Assembly (NCBI RefSeq): GCF_024347095.1
Contig: NZ_AP024904.1
Span: forward strand, 1-64,000
Reading direction: 5' to 3'
Origin: Vibrio rhizosphaerae
Lineage (GTDB): Bacteria > Pseudomonadota > Gammaproteobacteria > Enterobacterales > Vibrionaceae
DNA length: 64,000 bases
The notes beneath the pieces were generated by a model, which was not told the origin of the DNA, ran no database searches, and saw nothing but the letters and a program-made list of their open reading frames with translations. Positions within the stretch are counted from its first letter, which is position 1; the number at the start of each line of letters is the position of its first letter. The position numbers and the translations under genes are program-made. Of the stretch, positions 21,101-29,074 are shown piece by piece.

Positions 21101-21353
21101 TGGTTTTGGTCTGACTTTAGGTATTCATAGCCGGAATGAAACCACCTACCGGTGGATTGAAGCACATGCCCGGGTCGGAAACTGTTATATCAACCGCGAT
21201 CAGGTTGGTGCCGTTGTGGGCGTTCAGCCTTTTGGCGGGCAAGGATTGTCAGGCACAGGGCCGAAAGCTGGCGGGCCTCATTATCTCTATCGGTTCACCC
21301 GCCCTTTTTATAGTGAAACAGCGATCAAACAAGGAGCGGAGCATGGTGAATAA
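18198..21353 (+). CDS. putA: Bifunctional proline dehydrogenase / P5C dehydrogenase PutA
   Basis: Two-step oxidation of proline to glutamate: FAD-dependent proline dehydrogenase (N-terminal half; RLVKGAYWDSEIK, NGANSSFVHR, SHNAQTVTA) and NAD-dependent P5C dehydrogenase (C-terminal half; ISPWNFPLAIF, FTGSTGTAQRI). The second half has catalytic Glu812 in AETGGQNAM and Cys846 in SAGQRCSALR. At 1051 residues it lacks both the N-terminal ribbon-helix-helix repressor domain of E. coli PutA and the C-terminal ALDH-superfamily domain of longer PutAs. It should therefore not autoregulate by binding DNA. The 3' end overlaps the next gene by 11 nt. Confidence 0.95.
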   Translation: MFTANDVLKSEFVEQPLNKLWALISPLYMADESQWLEELLPLATPTEQEKQEITEKTTQLIKSIRADKKSVQMIDALLLEYSLDTQEGILLMCLAEALMRIPDAETADAFIKDRLSVADWRSHLKNSDSVFVNASTWGLMITGKVLEMSDIQSTSPMQALNRLVNRFSEPVIRQVMHQAMKVMGRQFVLGQSIDEAQKNGQSMRDKGYTYSFDMLGEAALTSADAKKYCQDYLAAIESVGKASGAGTLQSSHSVSIKLSALHPRYEVANQERVMTELLETLVVLVKRAREFDIGISIDAEEADRLELSLALFEKLYRHDVTRGWGKLGIVVQAYSKRALPVLTWLTGLAKDQGDLIPVRLVKGAYWDSEIKWSQQKGYTGYPVFTRKEASDVSYLACARFLLSEPVRGALFPQFASHNAQTVTAVAVMATHRDYEFQRLHGMGDALFHQVMSIYKPAIRIYAPVGNHKDLLPYLVRRLLENGANSSFVHRLVDARCPIDLLNRHPVDALQSYETLHNAAIPLPPDVYPDRRNSYGVNIDIESEAEPFEHQVAEHLNRQWRAAPIIQGEDQYESMIKENAAVTAVTSPYDNRIDVGSVIMANAQQIEQAIEIAQGAYPQWRDTELATRAAYLTHFADLMESHLPELVALCHQEAGKTIHDSIDEVREAVDFCRYYANQVLKLTPTSHIDFNGAERHTQYQGRGVFVCISPWNFPLAIFVGQVVAALAAGNTVIAKPAEQTSLIAFRAVQLLLETGLPADVLHLLPCNGKESGHLLTSHPSIAGVAFTGSTGTAQRINQTLAERPCDPVPLIAETGGQNAMIVDSTALPEQVVRDVLRSAFASAGQRCSALRVLFIQEDVADRVITLIRGAMQELSVGDPKLHRTDVGPVIDKAAQSRLLAHIENMKQTQKLVAELELNDECSHGVFVPPTAFEISGIDCLKEEHFGPVLHIVRYRAKDLPTIVEQINQTGFGLTLGIHSRNETTYRWIEAHARVGNCYINRDQVGAVVGVQPFGGQGLSGTGPKAGGPHYLYRFTRPFYSETAIKQGAEHGE

Positions 21354-22041
21354 AACAACATATTTTTCCGATGCTGCTTTGGCATGGCAACAATGGAATT
21401 TAACGGACTTTAGTTCTAAAAGTGAGCATTTACTTCGTCTTGCTCAGTCTCTGGAACTTGACGCAGCTGATTTAGCTCAGGTGATTAACTATCATCTTAA
21501 CTGTGCCAGAACACGGATCGCTGAGGTTCAGTCTTTGGTTGGTCCGACCGGAGAAACCAATGAACTCTATAGCTCTGGACGGGGTGTTGTGGTGATTCTG
21601 CACAAACGAAGCGGCGCAAATGCTACTTTGGCAGTGGTTGCTCAGTTAGCAGCGGCTTTAATTGCCGGGAACAGCATTTTACTGTGTTCAGATGATGAGA
21701 CGCTGAATTCACGTTTGGTGTCAGCGCTGGAAAACAGTAGTTTTCCGGTTCATCTGGTACAAATCGTTGCGGTTGATGCGTTCAATCAGCTTATGACATG
21801 TGATATCCGTCAGGTTGGCCTGATTTGTGAGTCACAAGATGCACGTTTAATTAATCAAGAATTATCTAAGCGCACTGGCGTGATTATCAGTCCGGTTATT
21901 GAAACGGATATGGATCAGCTGCCGATGGCGCATGATACGGCTCTCGTGTTGCGTTTTATTACCGAACGGACACGCACTATAAATATAACAGCAATAGGGG
22001 GAAATGCTTCTTTATTGGAAATGGGAAGCTCGAACCACTAA
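21343..22041 (+). CDS. Short ALDH-fold protein of the putA operon (PutA C-terminal-domain-like)
   Basis: A 232-residue protein whose ATG lies inside the last codons of putA (11-nt overlap, so translationally coupled; Shine-Dalgarno AAGGAGCGGAG). It resembles part of an aldehyde dehydrogenase Rossmann domain: GRGVVVILHKRSGANATLAVVAQLAAALIAGNSILL mimics the cofactor-binding strand, but there is no catalytic Cys or Glu motif. It is often named P5C dehydrogenase in Vibrio genomes, which the missing residues do not support. It more likely corresponds to the ALDH-superfamily C-terminal domain that is fused in long PutAs. An in-frame extension to 21136 inside putA is not favoured. Confidence 0.75.
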   Translation: MVNKTTYFSDAALAWQQWNLTDFSSKSEHLLRLAQSLELDAADLAQVINYHLNCARTRIAEVQSLVGPTGETNELYSSGRGVVVILHKRSGANATLAVVAQLAAALIAGNSILLCSDDETLNSRLVSALENSSFPVHLVQIVAVDAFNQLMTCDIRQVGLICESQDARLINQELSKRTGVIISPVIETDMDQLPMAHDTALVLRFITERTRTINITAIGGNASLLEMGSSNH

Positions 22042-22131
22042 AACCTGCTTTTCCAGAGTCTGCCGGCTTCCGGGCAGGCAGACATTTGGAGAGGAACAGG
22101 GAAGGCGATCAATATAAAAGAGGAATCAATT

Positions 22132-23622
22132 ATGGAAAATAGCTTTGCTATTACAACGACCTTTATCGTATACCTCATTATGATGTTAGCGATCGGGGTC
22201 TATGCGTACTTACGAACGAAAAACTCAACCGACTACTTTCTTGGTGGCCGCTCTTTAGGACCTTGGCCTGCGGCGTTGTCAGCCGGAGCATCCGACATGA
22301 GTGGTTGGTTGCTGTTGGGGCTGCCCGGGTATGCTTATGCTGCCGGATTAGAATCCTTATGGTTAGCCGGCGGATTACTACTCGGAAACTGGTTAAACTG
22401 GTTCATTGCAGCAAAACGTCTCCGAACTTACAGTATTACCACCGATTCGATTACCATTCCTGAGTTCCTATCTCGCCGTTTTAATGATCAGTCGAAGTTG
22501 ATTCAAACAATTTCTGCATTTTTCGTTTTGTTGTTTTTCCTTTTTTACACCAGCTCAGGCTTAGTAGCTGGCGGGAAACTGTTTGAAACAGTCTTTGGTC
22601 TCGATTATTCAACGGCAGTGATTATCGGTACGGTGTGTGTGGTGTCATACACGTTGTTTGGTGGGTTCCTTGCGGTTGCATGGACTGACTTAGTTCAGGG
22701 CCTATTGATGGCGGCTGCTTTGCTGATTGTCCCAATGGCGATGATGCAAGATGGTTTTGCGGTGTTGGGTGATAATCTCACCAAGATTAACCCAGAGTTA
22801 CTGACCATTTGGCGCGGCATGGATGGGAAACCATTAGGAGCGATTGCGATTATTTCTCTCGCGGCCTGGGGCCTCGGATATTTTGGTCAGCCTCATATTT
22901 TGGCGCGTTTTCAGGCGACTCGTTCAAATAAAGATCTGCGTACAGCACGTCGGATTGCAATCGGCTGGTCTGCATTAGCGATGTTTGGTGCCGTGATGGT
23001 CGGACTGGTGGGTTTGGTTTATACCACAAACCACCCGACAATTACCTTAGAGGATGGTGAGAAGATCTTCATGCTATTGGTGAATGCGGCTTTCCATCCG
23101 GTTATTGCTGGTATTCTGTTAGCTGCAATCCTCGCTGCAATCATGAGTACTGCGGATTCTCAGTTGTTAGTTTGTTCATCGGCATTAGCAGAAGATTTCT
23201 ATAAACAAGTCATCAAGAAAGACGCAACCTCTGAAGAAATTGTTCGGGTTGGTCGTCTCTCCGTGATGGCAATTTCTATTCTGGCCTTGGTACTGGCGAT
23301 GACACCGGATAGCTCTGTTCTGGGATTGGTTTCTTATGCATGGGCCGGTTTTGGAGCGGCATTTGGTCCTGCGCTTGTGATCAGCCTGTTCTGGTCTCGT
23401 ATGAACCGTAATGGCGCTTTAGCCGGCATCATTGTGGGTGGCGTGACCATAGTCATTTGGAAACAATTGACCGATGGCATTTATGATATTTATGAAATTG
23501 TACCGGGCATGATCTTTTCAACATTGGCAATTGTCGTTGTCTCATTGTTGAGTCGTGAGCCGGAGCAAGCCGTTCAAGCACAACATAAAACCTTCTTGAA
23601 ACAGCTTGAAGAGCTGGATTAA
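22132..23622 (+). CDS. putP: Sodium/proline symporter PutP
   Basis: Sodium:solute symporter family permease importing proline for PutA. It has about 13 transmembrane helices in 496 residues. Family signatures are RSLGPWPAALSAGASDMSGWLLLGLPG in TM2, including the Asp/Ser Na+-site region, and YFGQPHILARFQA in the middle. IMSTADSQLLVCSSALAEDFY also matches the SSS pattern. It is the third gene of the putA operon, 90 nt after the small ALDH-fold gene, with its own ribosome-binding site (AAAGAGGAATC). A terminator follows. Confidence 0.95.
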   Translation: MENSFAITTTFIVYLIMMLAIGVYAYLRTKNSTDYFLGGRSLGPWPAALSAGASDMSGWLLLGLPGYAYAAGLESLWLAGGLLLGNWLNWFIAAKRLRTYSITTDSITIPEFLSRRFNDQSKLIQTISAFFVLLFFLFYTSSGLVAGGKLFETVFGLDYSTAVIIGTVCVVSYTLFGGFLAVAWTDLVQGLLMAAALLIVPMAMMQDGFAVLGDNLTKINPELLTIWRGMDGKPLGAIAIISLAAWGLGYFGQPHILARFQATRSNKDLRTARRIAIGWSALAMFGAVMVGLVGLVYTTNHPTITLEDGEKIFMLLVNAAFHPVIAGILLAAILAAIMSTADSQLLVCSSALAEDFYKQVIKKDATSEEIVRVGRLSVMAISILALVLAMTPDSSVLGLVSYAWAGFGAAFGPALVISLFWSRMNRNGALAGIIVGGVTIVIWKQLTDGIYDIYEIVPGMIFSTLAIVVVSLLSREPEQAVQAQHKTFLKQLEELD

Positions 23623-23642
23623 AGACGAAAATGATTTCAAGA

Positions 23643-23668
23643 ACCCCTCTTTTTGAGGGGTTTTTTTT
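23643..23668 (+). terminator. Intrinsic terminator of the putA-putP operon
   Basis: Stem ACCCCTC / GAGGGGT with a T-rich loop, followed by eight T residues, about 20 nt after the putP stop. Confidence 0.9.
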
Positions 23669-23856
23669 CGATACAACATGGTCAATTTAGTGATTGATAA
23701 CGGTGACGGAGATACTCGGTTGGGCTCTTTTAAGAATAATCAATCAATATTTGTCGACTAATATCACAAAAATGATGTTGTTTTTTGAGAAAGTGTTTCT
23801 ATATAGATAAATACACTTATTATTAGCTATAAGTTGTTTACTTGATGAGGTTTGTC

Positions 23857-24099
23857 ATGTCTGAAGCATATTGTTCCGTGTGTCATAAAGTCACCCCACA
23901 TAAATCAATTATGCGACGTTGTCAGACTGAACGTTGTACACGATGGGAAGAGATTCAGTTATTTCTTTCTTCTCTTATGCGTGGTAATCATTATTATAAG
24001 ATGGAAAGGCAATATTTTTGTCGGGTGTGTAATCACCAGAATGCCAGACCTGCACTTCCCCTTACGAATAATCCCCGGAATGAGCCACGAATTTCTTAG
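23857..24099 (+). CDS. Small zinc-ribbon-like protein of unknown function
   Basis: An 80-residue basic protein starting MSEAYCSVCHK. Cys6/Cys9, a middle C-x4-C pair (RRCQTERC) and a late CRVC give a zinc-ribbon pattern. There is no signal peptide or membrane segment. The ATG at 23857 is chosen because TGAGG lies 7 nt upstream; earlier in-frame starts at 23842 and 23845 lack one. A second open frame over the same bases (23852-24109) looks like a shadow. It stands alone between putP and the mtl operon, next to a parS2 site. Function not recognised. Confidence 0.6.
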   Translation: MSEAYCSVCHKVTPHKSIMRRCQTERCTRWEEIQLFLSSLMRGNHYYKMERQYFCRVCNHQNARPALPLTNNPRNEPRIS

Positions 24100-24138
24100 T
24101 CGGGCATGAATTGCTCTGGCTAAGGCTTTCCCCTGACT

Positions 24139-24153
24139 CTTTACAGTGTAAAT
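24139..24153. promoter_or_regulatory. parS2 centromere site 3
   Basis: CTTTACAGTGTAAAT exactly matches the ParB2 target consensus. It is intergenic, about 20 kb from sites 1 and 2. Confidence 0.85.
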
Positions 24154-24297
24154 TATAGCAATAGCTATATATGTGTGCTATTTGTCTTGGCAGACTTTGA
24201 CTTTACGCAACGGAATGTCTTGATGAACTTTCGTAAGACTCCCCAGATGATGATTTGAAGAGCCTTTTGTTTGGGAGGATGGGAATGGTTCCTATGT

Positions 24298-24331
24298 CGT
24301 AGCACGACATATTCCCACTTGACGTGCTACG
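24298..24331 (-). terminator. Hairpin at the end of mtlR
   Basis: Arms CGTAGCACG / CGTGCTACG overlap the mtlR stop codon, and a second hairpin, ATGTCGT-agc-ACGACAT, competes for the same bases. No good U tract follows, so terminator function is uncertain. Confidence 0.35.
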
Positions 24332-24866
24332 TAGTAAAAGGGCTTTCAACATTGAGCATGTTACATATCTCAACAATTGCGAGTGACAGACTTGATTTAA
24401 TCACTTGTTGCTGGCGATTCAGCTGTAATTGATAAAGTTTTGTATCTATCTCTTCATCATCGCTGAGTGCTGGTGTTAATTGAAAACTTCCCATTTTTTT
24501 AAAAGCGCTAATTTTGTGGATGGCATCCAGTATTTTTGGATCGGTGAAATGATATTCCGTGCCATCTTTGTTTAATTGGTTTCTGAGACGAACGATTGTA
24601 TCGATATCGTGATAAACCTCATCCGTTATCACACCTAATCCAAATAGCAGCTTAATCCGGACACTTAAATCACCCAATGGTCCTGAAGACTCCAGCAGCG
24701 GATTAATCACAGCCTTTACGGCGAGGTAATCACTCCGGAAGATACGTTGCACCAGTGAATCGACCGACTGTTCAAAGATGTTCACAGCTGCGATGAAAAA
24801 ACCTCTGACCGATGAGGCTACATTTAACTGCTCAATAATGTCTGCTTCGTTAATTTTCTCTACCAT
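24327..24866 (-). CDS. mtlR: Mannitol operon repressor MtlR
   Basis: A 179-residue alpha-helical repressor of mannitol uptake and catabolism (MtlR family, PF05068). The family phrases NEADIIEQL, SSVRGFFIAAVNIFEQSVDSLVQRIF, GPLGDLSVRIKLLFGLGV and SSLSLAIVEICNML are present. The family lacks a classical DNA-binding motif and in E. coli works by protein contact rather than by direct DNA binding. It is the last gene of mtlA-mtlD-mtlR, 67 nt after mtlD. Confidence 0.93.
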   Translation of the reverse strand: MVEKINEADIIEQLNVASSVRGFFIAAVNIFEQSVDSLVQRIFRSDYLAVKAVINPLLESSGPLGDLSVRIKLLFGLGVITDEVYHDIDTIVRLRNQLNKDGTEYHFTDPKILDAIHKISAFKKMGSFQLTPALSDDEEIDTKLYQLQLNRQQQVIKSSLSLAIVEICNMLNVESPFTT

Positions 24867-24933
24867 AAAGAAAGCATCATAGTTAAAAAGGAGGCGGGAG
24901 CAGGAGCTGGGCTCCCAACCTCACTTATTATTT

Positions 24934-26079
24934 TTAGAGGGTGTTATAGATAGCTTCGACTTGCTTAGCCTCTGTCCCGTGTTCATCCAGATTGGCATAG
25001 TGGGCTAATGTTGCCAGAACACCATGCTGACTCAGATATGCCTGTAACTCGACGGCCTGAGGATCTGACGCGTTCGTATATTTTAATGCAGCAGCAATAC
25101 CTTTCAACAGCGCTGTATTGGCAATACTGTACTCCATTGTACCACGTAATGGTTTGATTAAACGGTCATTTTCTCCGAGCTTACGGATGGGTTGACGGCC
25201 AACCCGTTCCACATCATCGATTAAATACGGATTCGCGAATCGGGACAGAATTTTCTCGATATAAGCGGCATGAGCCTGACGATCAAATTGGTAACGATGA
25301 ATTAAAACTTCACCGCTTTCTGTCATCGCTTGTTTGACGTCGGCATAGATAGCCTGATCTTCAATTGCTTCTTTGACGGTCTGAAACCCCTTGAGACAGC
25401 CCAGATAAGCGGTAATACAATGCCCGGTATTGAGTGTAAACAATTTTCGCTCGATGTAAGCCATCAGGTTATCGGTTTTTTCCATGCCCGGAATCTCAGG
25501 AATATCACCAACAAATTGCAATTGATCAACGATCCATTCACTGAAACTTTCGACCGTTACATCGAGAATATTATCGGATGTTTCCGCTGGTGGGACGATG
25601 CGATCGACCGCAGAATCAACGAAGCCTATCAGCGCGTCAGCCTTGGTATGGTAGTCTGCTGCCAGATGCAAATAGACTTGTTCTTTAAGATGTGAGGAAC
25701 CCCGGATCATGTTTTCACAAGCGATGATATTCAGGGGGGTTGTGTTACCGCTATCGAGCCGTTTCTGAATGCCGGTTGCAATCGTTTTCGAGATGATATC
25801 CAGTACGTTTGGCCCGACAGCCGTGGTAATTAGATCAACCTGAGTGATGTGTTCATCAATCTCGTCACTGGCAGAGTTCACGGCCGTGACATTCTTGACC
25901 GTTTGCCACTGGCACTCAGAGCCAACTATTTTGACTTGATACTGTCCGTCCTGACGTAGCTTTTGGACGATTTCCTGATTGACGTCTGCAAAAATAACGT
26001 GGATTCCTGCATCTGCCAGAAGTTTGCCAATAAATCCCCGTCCGATGTTACCGGCACCAAAATGAATTGCCTTTTTCAT
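24934..26079 (-). CDS. mtlD: Mannitol-1-phosphate 5-dehydrogenase
   Basis: NAD-dependent enzyme converting mannitol 1-phosphate, made by MtlA, to fructose 6-phosphate. The N-terminal nucleotide-binding motif is [20 protein letters not shown]. Long-chain polyol dehydrogenase markers include [32 protein letters not shown] and [15 protein letters not shown]. At 381 residues it is the normal length. It is the middle gene of the mannitol operon, 63 nt after mtlA. Confidence 0.96.
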   Translation of the reverse strand: MKKAIHFGAGNIGRGFIGKLLADAGIHVIFADVNQEIVQKLRQDGQYQVKIVGSECQWQTVKNVTAVNSASDEIDEHITQVDLITTAVGPNVLDIISKTIATGIQKRLDSGNTTPLNIIACENMIRGSSHLKEQVYLHLAADYHTKADALIGFVDSAVDRIVPPAETSDNILDVTVESFSEWIVDQLQFVGDIPEIPGMEKTDNLMAYIERKLFTLNTGHCITAYLGCLKGFQTVKEAIEDQAIYADVKQAMTESGEVLIHRYQFDRQAHAAYIEKILSRFANPYLIDDVERVGRQPIRKLGENDRLIKPLRGTMEYSIANTALLKGIAAALKYTNASDPQAVELQAYLSQHGVLATLAHYANLDEHGTEAKQVEAIYNTL

Positions 26080-26142
26080 AGACTTTTACCTACAAATTGT
26101 AATCAAAGAAAAGTAGAGGTGGATTCCCTCTACTTATGAGCC

Positions 26143-28032
26143 TTATGCGGTGGGATTTCCCAACACTTCCAGAATGGCGTTCACATCAGTGGTTGACGTG
26201 AGCGTGGTGATCGCATCCGGGTCATCAAGCGCATTGGTGATCGTAGAAATGACCGCCATATGTTCATCGTTCTGTGCTGCGATACCGATAACCAGTTTGG
26301 CAATGCCATCCGGCTCATCGGTAAACTGAACACCGTCCGGGTATTGGCAGATGACAATGCCCGTTTTCAGAACGTGATTTTTCGCTTCGATGGTCCCGTG
26401 CGGTACCGCGATGGATTCACCCAGATACGTAGAGACCATCTTTTCTCTTTCAAACATGGCATCGATATAGCTGGGATCGGCATATCCGAGTGCGACGAGC
26501 TGTTCTCCCGCATAACGGATGGCTTCTTCTTTGTTACTTGCTTTGAGGTTTAAGTGAATGTTACGGGCTTCAATTTGGAATGCCGGTTGGCTCTCTGCGT
26601 CCGTGTTTTGAGGCGCAACGGATTGACCGGCATCAGACTTTTTTATCTCATTGACGAGATTGTTATACAGTTCGTTATCCAAAAAGTTGGTTAAGGAAAT
26701 GTGGCGTGCCGACGGTGCATGTTTGCGGGCCCGATCGGTTAAATCTTGATGCGTAATGACGACATCAACATCTTGAGGTAGATGGTTAATGGCCAGATTG
26801 GTGACCTGAATATCTAACCCCGCGGCTTGTACTTTTTTACGCAGCATACTGGCACCCATTGCACTGGAGCCCATGCCGGCATCACATGCGACGATGATCT
26901 TTTTAATATCCCCTGTAAATTGCTGAGTCACTGATGAGCCTTTGGATTCAGCTTTCATTTCTTGCATTTGAGTTGTTGCTTTTTCCAGAGAATCTTCAGC
27001 GTCGGTTTCCTGAGCTTTTTGGGTTTTCATGAGCAGTGATGCAACCGTAAACGAGACGGCAGCTGCGGCAGTGATTGAACAAAGCACACCGATGATCGAG
27101 CTTTTCGGCGTCATGAGTAATACAGCAAAAATTGAACCGGGTGAGGCTGGAGATACCAGACCGGCACCAAATACTGTTAATACAAATACACCTGTCATCC
27201 CGCCAGCAATGGCTGCAAGAATCAGACGAGGATTCATCAGGATATACGGGAAATAAATTTCGTGGATCCCGCCTAAGAAGTGAATGATAGTTGCACCACC
27301 GGCGGTCTGTTTTGCTGTCCCTTTACCAAACACGATATAGGCGAGAAGAATGCCCAGTCCTGGCCCCGGATTTGCTTCAATCAGGAAGAAAATCGATTGA
27401 CCGGTTTCACTGGCTTGTTGAATACCCAGAGGTGAGAAAATGCCGTGGTTGATGGCATTGTTCAAAAACAGAATTTTCGCGGGTTCGACAAAAAGTGAAG
27501 TTAAAGGGAGTAGGTGAGCTTTTACCAAGACGTCTACACCGGTCGCAAGCGCTGTGGAGAGAACTTTGACGAACGGACCAATCAGGAAGAAAGCGATGAT
27601 CGCGAAAATCATACCAATAATACCGGCCGAGAAGTTGTTGACCAGCATTTCGAAGCCGCTTCTGATTTTTCCGTCTACTTTTTTGTCAAACGTTTTAATC
27701 GCCCAGCCGCCGATTGGGCCTGCAATCATCGCACCCATGAACATGGGGATATCTGCACCAACGATCACGCCCATTGTTGTAATCGCACCAACAACGGCGC
27801 CTCGTTCACCACCGACCAGTTTACCGCCGGTATAACCAATCAGAAGTGGTAATAAATAGGTAATCATTGGGCCGACAAGTGCAGCCAGTGTTTCATTCGG
27901 TGTCCATCCCGTCGGAATGAACAATGCAGTAATAAATCCCCATGCGATAAATGCCCCAATGTTTGGCATAACCATGTTGGACAAGAACCGGCCAAAATTT
28001 TGTATCTTGACCTTTGCATCTGGTGATATCAT
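26143..28032 (-). CDS. mtlA: Mannitol PTS permease EIICBA
   Basis: Membrane transporter that imports and phosphorylates D-mannitol. The first ~345 residues form the EIIC channel, with SNMVMPNIGAFIAWGF near the start and the GGIHEIYFPY substrate loop. EIIB has its phospho-Cys383 in ACDAGMGSSAMGA, and C-terminal EIIA has phospho-His545 in AVPHGTIEAK. At 629 residues it matches the E. coli protein closely. The ATG at 28032 (MISPDAKVKIQNFG) is chosen; a longer in-frame extension to 28128 would run through the leader and is rejected. It is the first gene of mtlA-mtlD-mtlR. Confidence 0.96.
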   Translation of the reverse strand: MISPDAKVKIQNFGRFLSNMVMPNIGAFIAWGFITALFIPTGWTPNETLAALVGPMITYLLPLLIGYTGGKLVGGERGAVVGAITTMGVIVGADIPMFMGAMIAGPIGGWAIKTFDKKVDGKIRSGFEMLVNNFSAGIIGMIFAIIAFFLIGPFVKVLSTALATGVDVLVKAHLLPLTSLFVEPAKILFLNNAINHGIFSPLGIQQASETGQSIFFLIEANPGPGLGILLAYIVFGKGTAKQTAGGATIIHFLGGIHEIYFPYILMNPRLILAAIAGGMTGVFVLTVFGAGLVSPASPGSIFAVLLMTPKSSIIGVLCSITAAAAVSFTVASLLMKTQKAQETDAEDSLEKATTQMQEMKAESKGSSVTQQFTGDIKKIIVACDAGMGSSAMGASMLRKKVQAAGLDIQVTNLAINHLPQDVDVVITHQDLTDRARKHAPSARHISLTNFLDNELYNNLVNEIKKSDAGQSVAPQNTDAESQPAFQIEARNIHLNLKASNKEEAIRYAGEQLVALGYADPSYIDAMFEREKMVSTYLGESIAVPHGTIEAKNHVLKTGIVICQYPDGVQFTDEPDGIAKLVIGIAAQNDEHMAVISTITNALDDPDAITTLTSTTDVNAILEVLGNPTA

Positions 28033-28034
28033 AT
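28007..28034 (+). promoter_or_regulatory. Promoter for the MtlS-like antisense RNA
   Basis: TTGACC at 28007-28012 and TCATAT at 28029-28034 with a 16-bp spacer. It would start a plus-strand RNA near 28040, opposite the mtlA start codon region. Confidence 0.4.
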
Positions 28035-28039
28035 GGATT

Positions 28040-28158
28040 CCCCGTTCGATGTACTCATTTGATGTTGTTGTGTTAACGGCTCGCCAAAGCCGTGGAATTG
28101 AATCGTTCAAAATCAATCTAGCACACAATTTTTCAACTGAACTGAGAACGGGTTTTTT
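28040..28158 (+). ncRNA. mtlS: Probable MtlS antisense small RNA
   Basis: A plus-strand transcript of about 119 nt can be drawn from a promoter-like pair ending at 28034 to a T run at 28153-28158. Its ends can pair (CCCGTTC at 28041-28047 with GAACGGG at 28146-28152), forming a closing stem directly before the T run. An inner hairpin ACGGCT / AGCCGT lies at 28076-28093. It runs antisense to the mtlA leader; with the mtlA promoter proposed at 28115-28123 the overlap is about 65-70 nt. In V. cholerae, MtlS is about 120 nt, with about 71 nt complementary to the mtlA 5' UTR, and represses MtlA synthesis. The identification is from position and shape, not sequence comparison. Confidence 0.5.
28115..28123 (-). 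promoter_or_regulatory. Extended -10 element for mtlA
   Basis: On the minus strand TGC-TAGATT fits an extended -10 box and would give a leader of about 75 nt. A clear -35 box is lacking, as expected for a CRP-activated promoter. Confidence 0.35.
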
Positions 28159-28173
28159 GTGACTGGAATCAAA
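28158..28173. promoter_or_regulatory. CRP-like site upstream of mtlA (1)
   Basis: TGTGA-N6-TCAAA, about 38 bp upstream of the proposed mtlA -10 box. The left half matches the CRP consensus fully. Confidence 0.35.
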
Positions 28174-28200
28174 AATTTATGGGGTTCCAAGTGTCTTTTT

Positions 28201-28216
28201 AGTGATTTAAATCTAC
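28201..28216. promoter_or_regulatory. CRP-like site upstream of mtlA (2)
   Basis: AGTGA-N6-TCTAC. The inner 13 bases GTGATTTAAATCT recur in the site at 28369. Confidence 0.3.
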
Positions 28217-28315
28217 TTTTAATGCTGTAATTTTTTTACATTTCATTGATAACTATAAAGTCAACTTGTTTTTTAAGATCAATATCTCTTTTTTAGGAAT
28301 TTGATTTTTATATTT

Positions 28316-28335
28316 ATAGTGATCAAGGTCACTAT
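28316..28335. promoter_or_regulatory. CRP-like palindrome upstream of mtlA (3)
   Basis: ATAGTGA-TCAAGG-TCACTAT, a perfect 7-bp inverted repeat with the 6-bp spacing used by CRP/FNR-family proteins. Confidence 0.5.
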
Positions 28336-28368
28336 TTTGTTAGTTTTTATCCGTGTTTAGAATTTAAG

Positions 28369-28384
28369 TGTGATTTAAATCTCA
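28369..28384. promoter_or_regulatory. CRP-like site upstream of mtlA (4)
   Basis: TGTGA-N6-TCTCA, a good match to the CRP consensus in the long mtlA-maoP spacer. Confidence 0.4.
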
Positions 28385-28717
28385 TTCTGCTATTTATTTT
28401 GATTGTCAAAATAAAGACTCAGAGAATTGAGGGCCAGTTTTGTAAGAAAGATACATATCTGCATGGTGTGTGATTGTCTGTTATACGGGCCAATAATAAT
28501 GGGTTGATTGTCGGTGGAAGGTAATTGGTTGCTGGCGGAAGAGAAAAGAGTACCGCTTAAAGATTGTTTTGCGCACTCTGGGATAAGTGCGCTGTGACTT
28601 TATGATAAGAAGGAAACGCGAAATCAAGCACCGCTCAGGTGGCGGGGGCTAGAACAGGCAGAATCACAAAGAGCAGAGATAGGACTCTACTCTGGTTATG
28701 ATCAATGATGCGGGCAC
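28385..28717. other. Rest of the mtlA-maoP spacer
   Basis: No gene recognised. A hairpin on the minus strand (AGAGTAGAG pairing CTCTGCTCT, near 28673-28696) lies downstream of maoP, without a U tract, and might end that transcript. Confidence 0.35.
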
Positions 28718-29074
28718 TTAGCTTTCTGTTTCGATATCCGAATCATCAACAAATTCGTCGAGTGCATCCGGTTTATTACGGCCGTTCAGTGTGTGGAAGC
28801 GTTTTCTGCCACGAGCAAGACGAACGTATTTTAACCAGACTCGCTCCAGTTTTGTGGTGGCTTTTTCTGGCTGTTCGAGCACGAGAAGAAAGCGTCTTTC
28901 ATCGGCATTTACAGGTTCAAGCTCCCCTGATTCCAATTGGGACATCGTTTCACCAAACTGAATGAGCAACTCCTCTTCAGCCAGCGTGAAATCACCTGAT
29001 TTCGCAAATCCCCGCGGGAATTTCTTATTGTCGTAAAAACGCTTCTTTCCATAACGGAATTCAGTCTCAGACAT
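28718..29074 (-). CDS. maoP: MaoP family protein (DUF413)
   Basis: A 118-residue DUF413 protein, orthologous by sequence and position to E. coli YifE/MaoP, which acts with the maoS site to organise the Ori macrodomain. Recognised phrases are RFYDNKKFPRGFAKSGDFTLAEEELL and LERVWLKYVRLARGRKRFHTLNG. The C-terminus is acidic. It is divergent from hdfR, as in E. coli, with a 176-bp spacer. What it does on a secondary chromosome is not known. Confidence 0.88.
   Translation of the reverse strand: MSETEFRYGKKRFYDNKKFPRGFAKSGDFTLAEEELLIQFGETMSQLESGELEPVNADERRFLLVLEQPEKATTKLERVWLKYVRLARGRKRFHTLNGRNKPDALDEFVDDSDIETES

Noticed and set aside
21136..21342. N-terminal extension of the small ALDH-fold gene
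   Set aside because: Lies wholly inside putA in another frame; the ATG at 21343 has a strong ribosome-binding site.
23852..24109. Alternative frame over the zinc-ribbon gene
   Set aside because: Lacks a good start signal; the other frame has the CxxC pattern and a ribosome-binding site.
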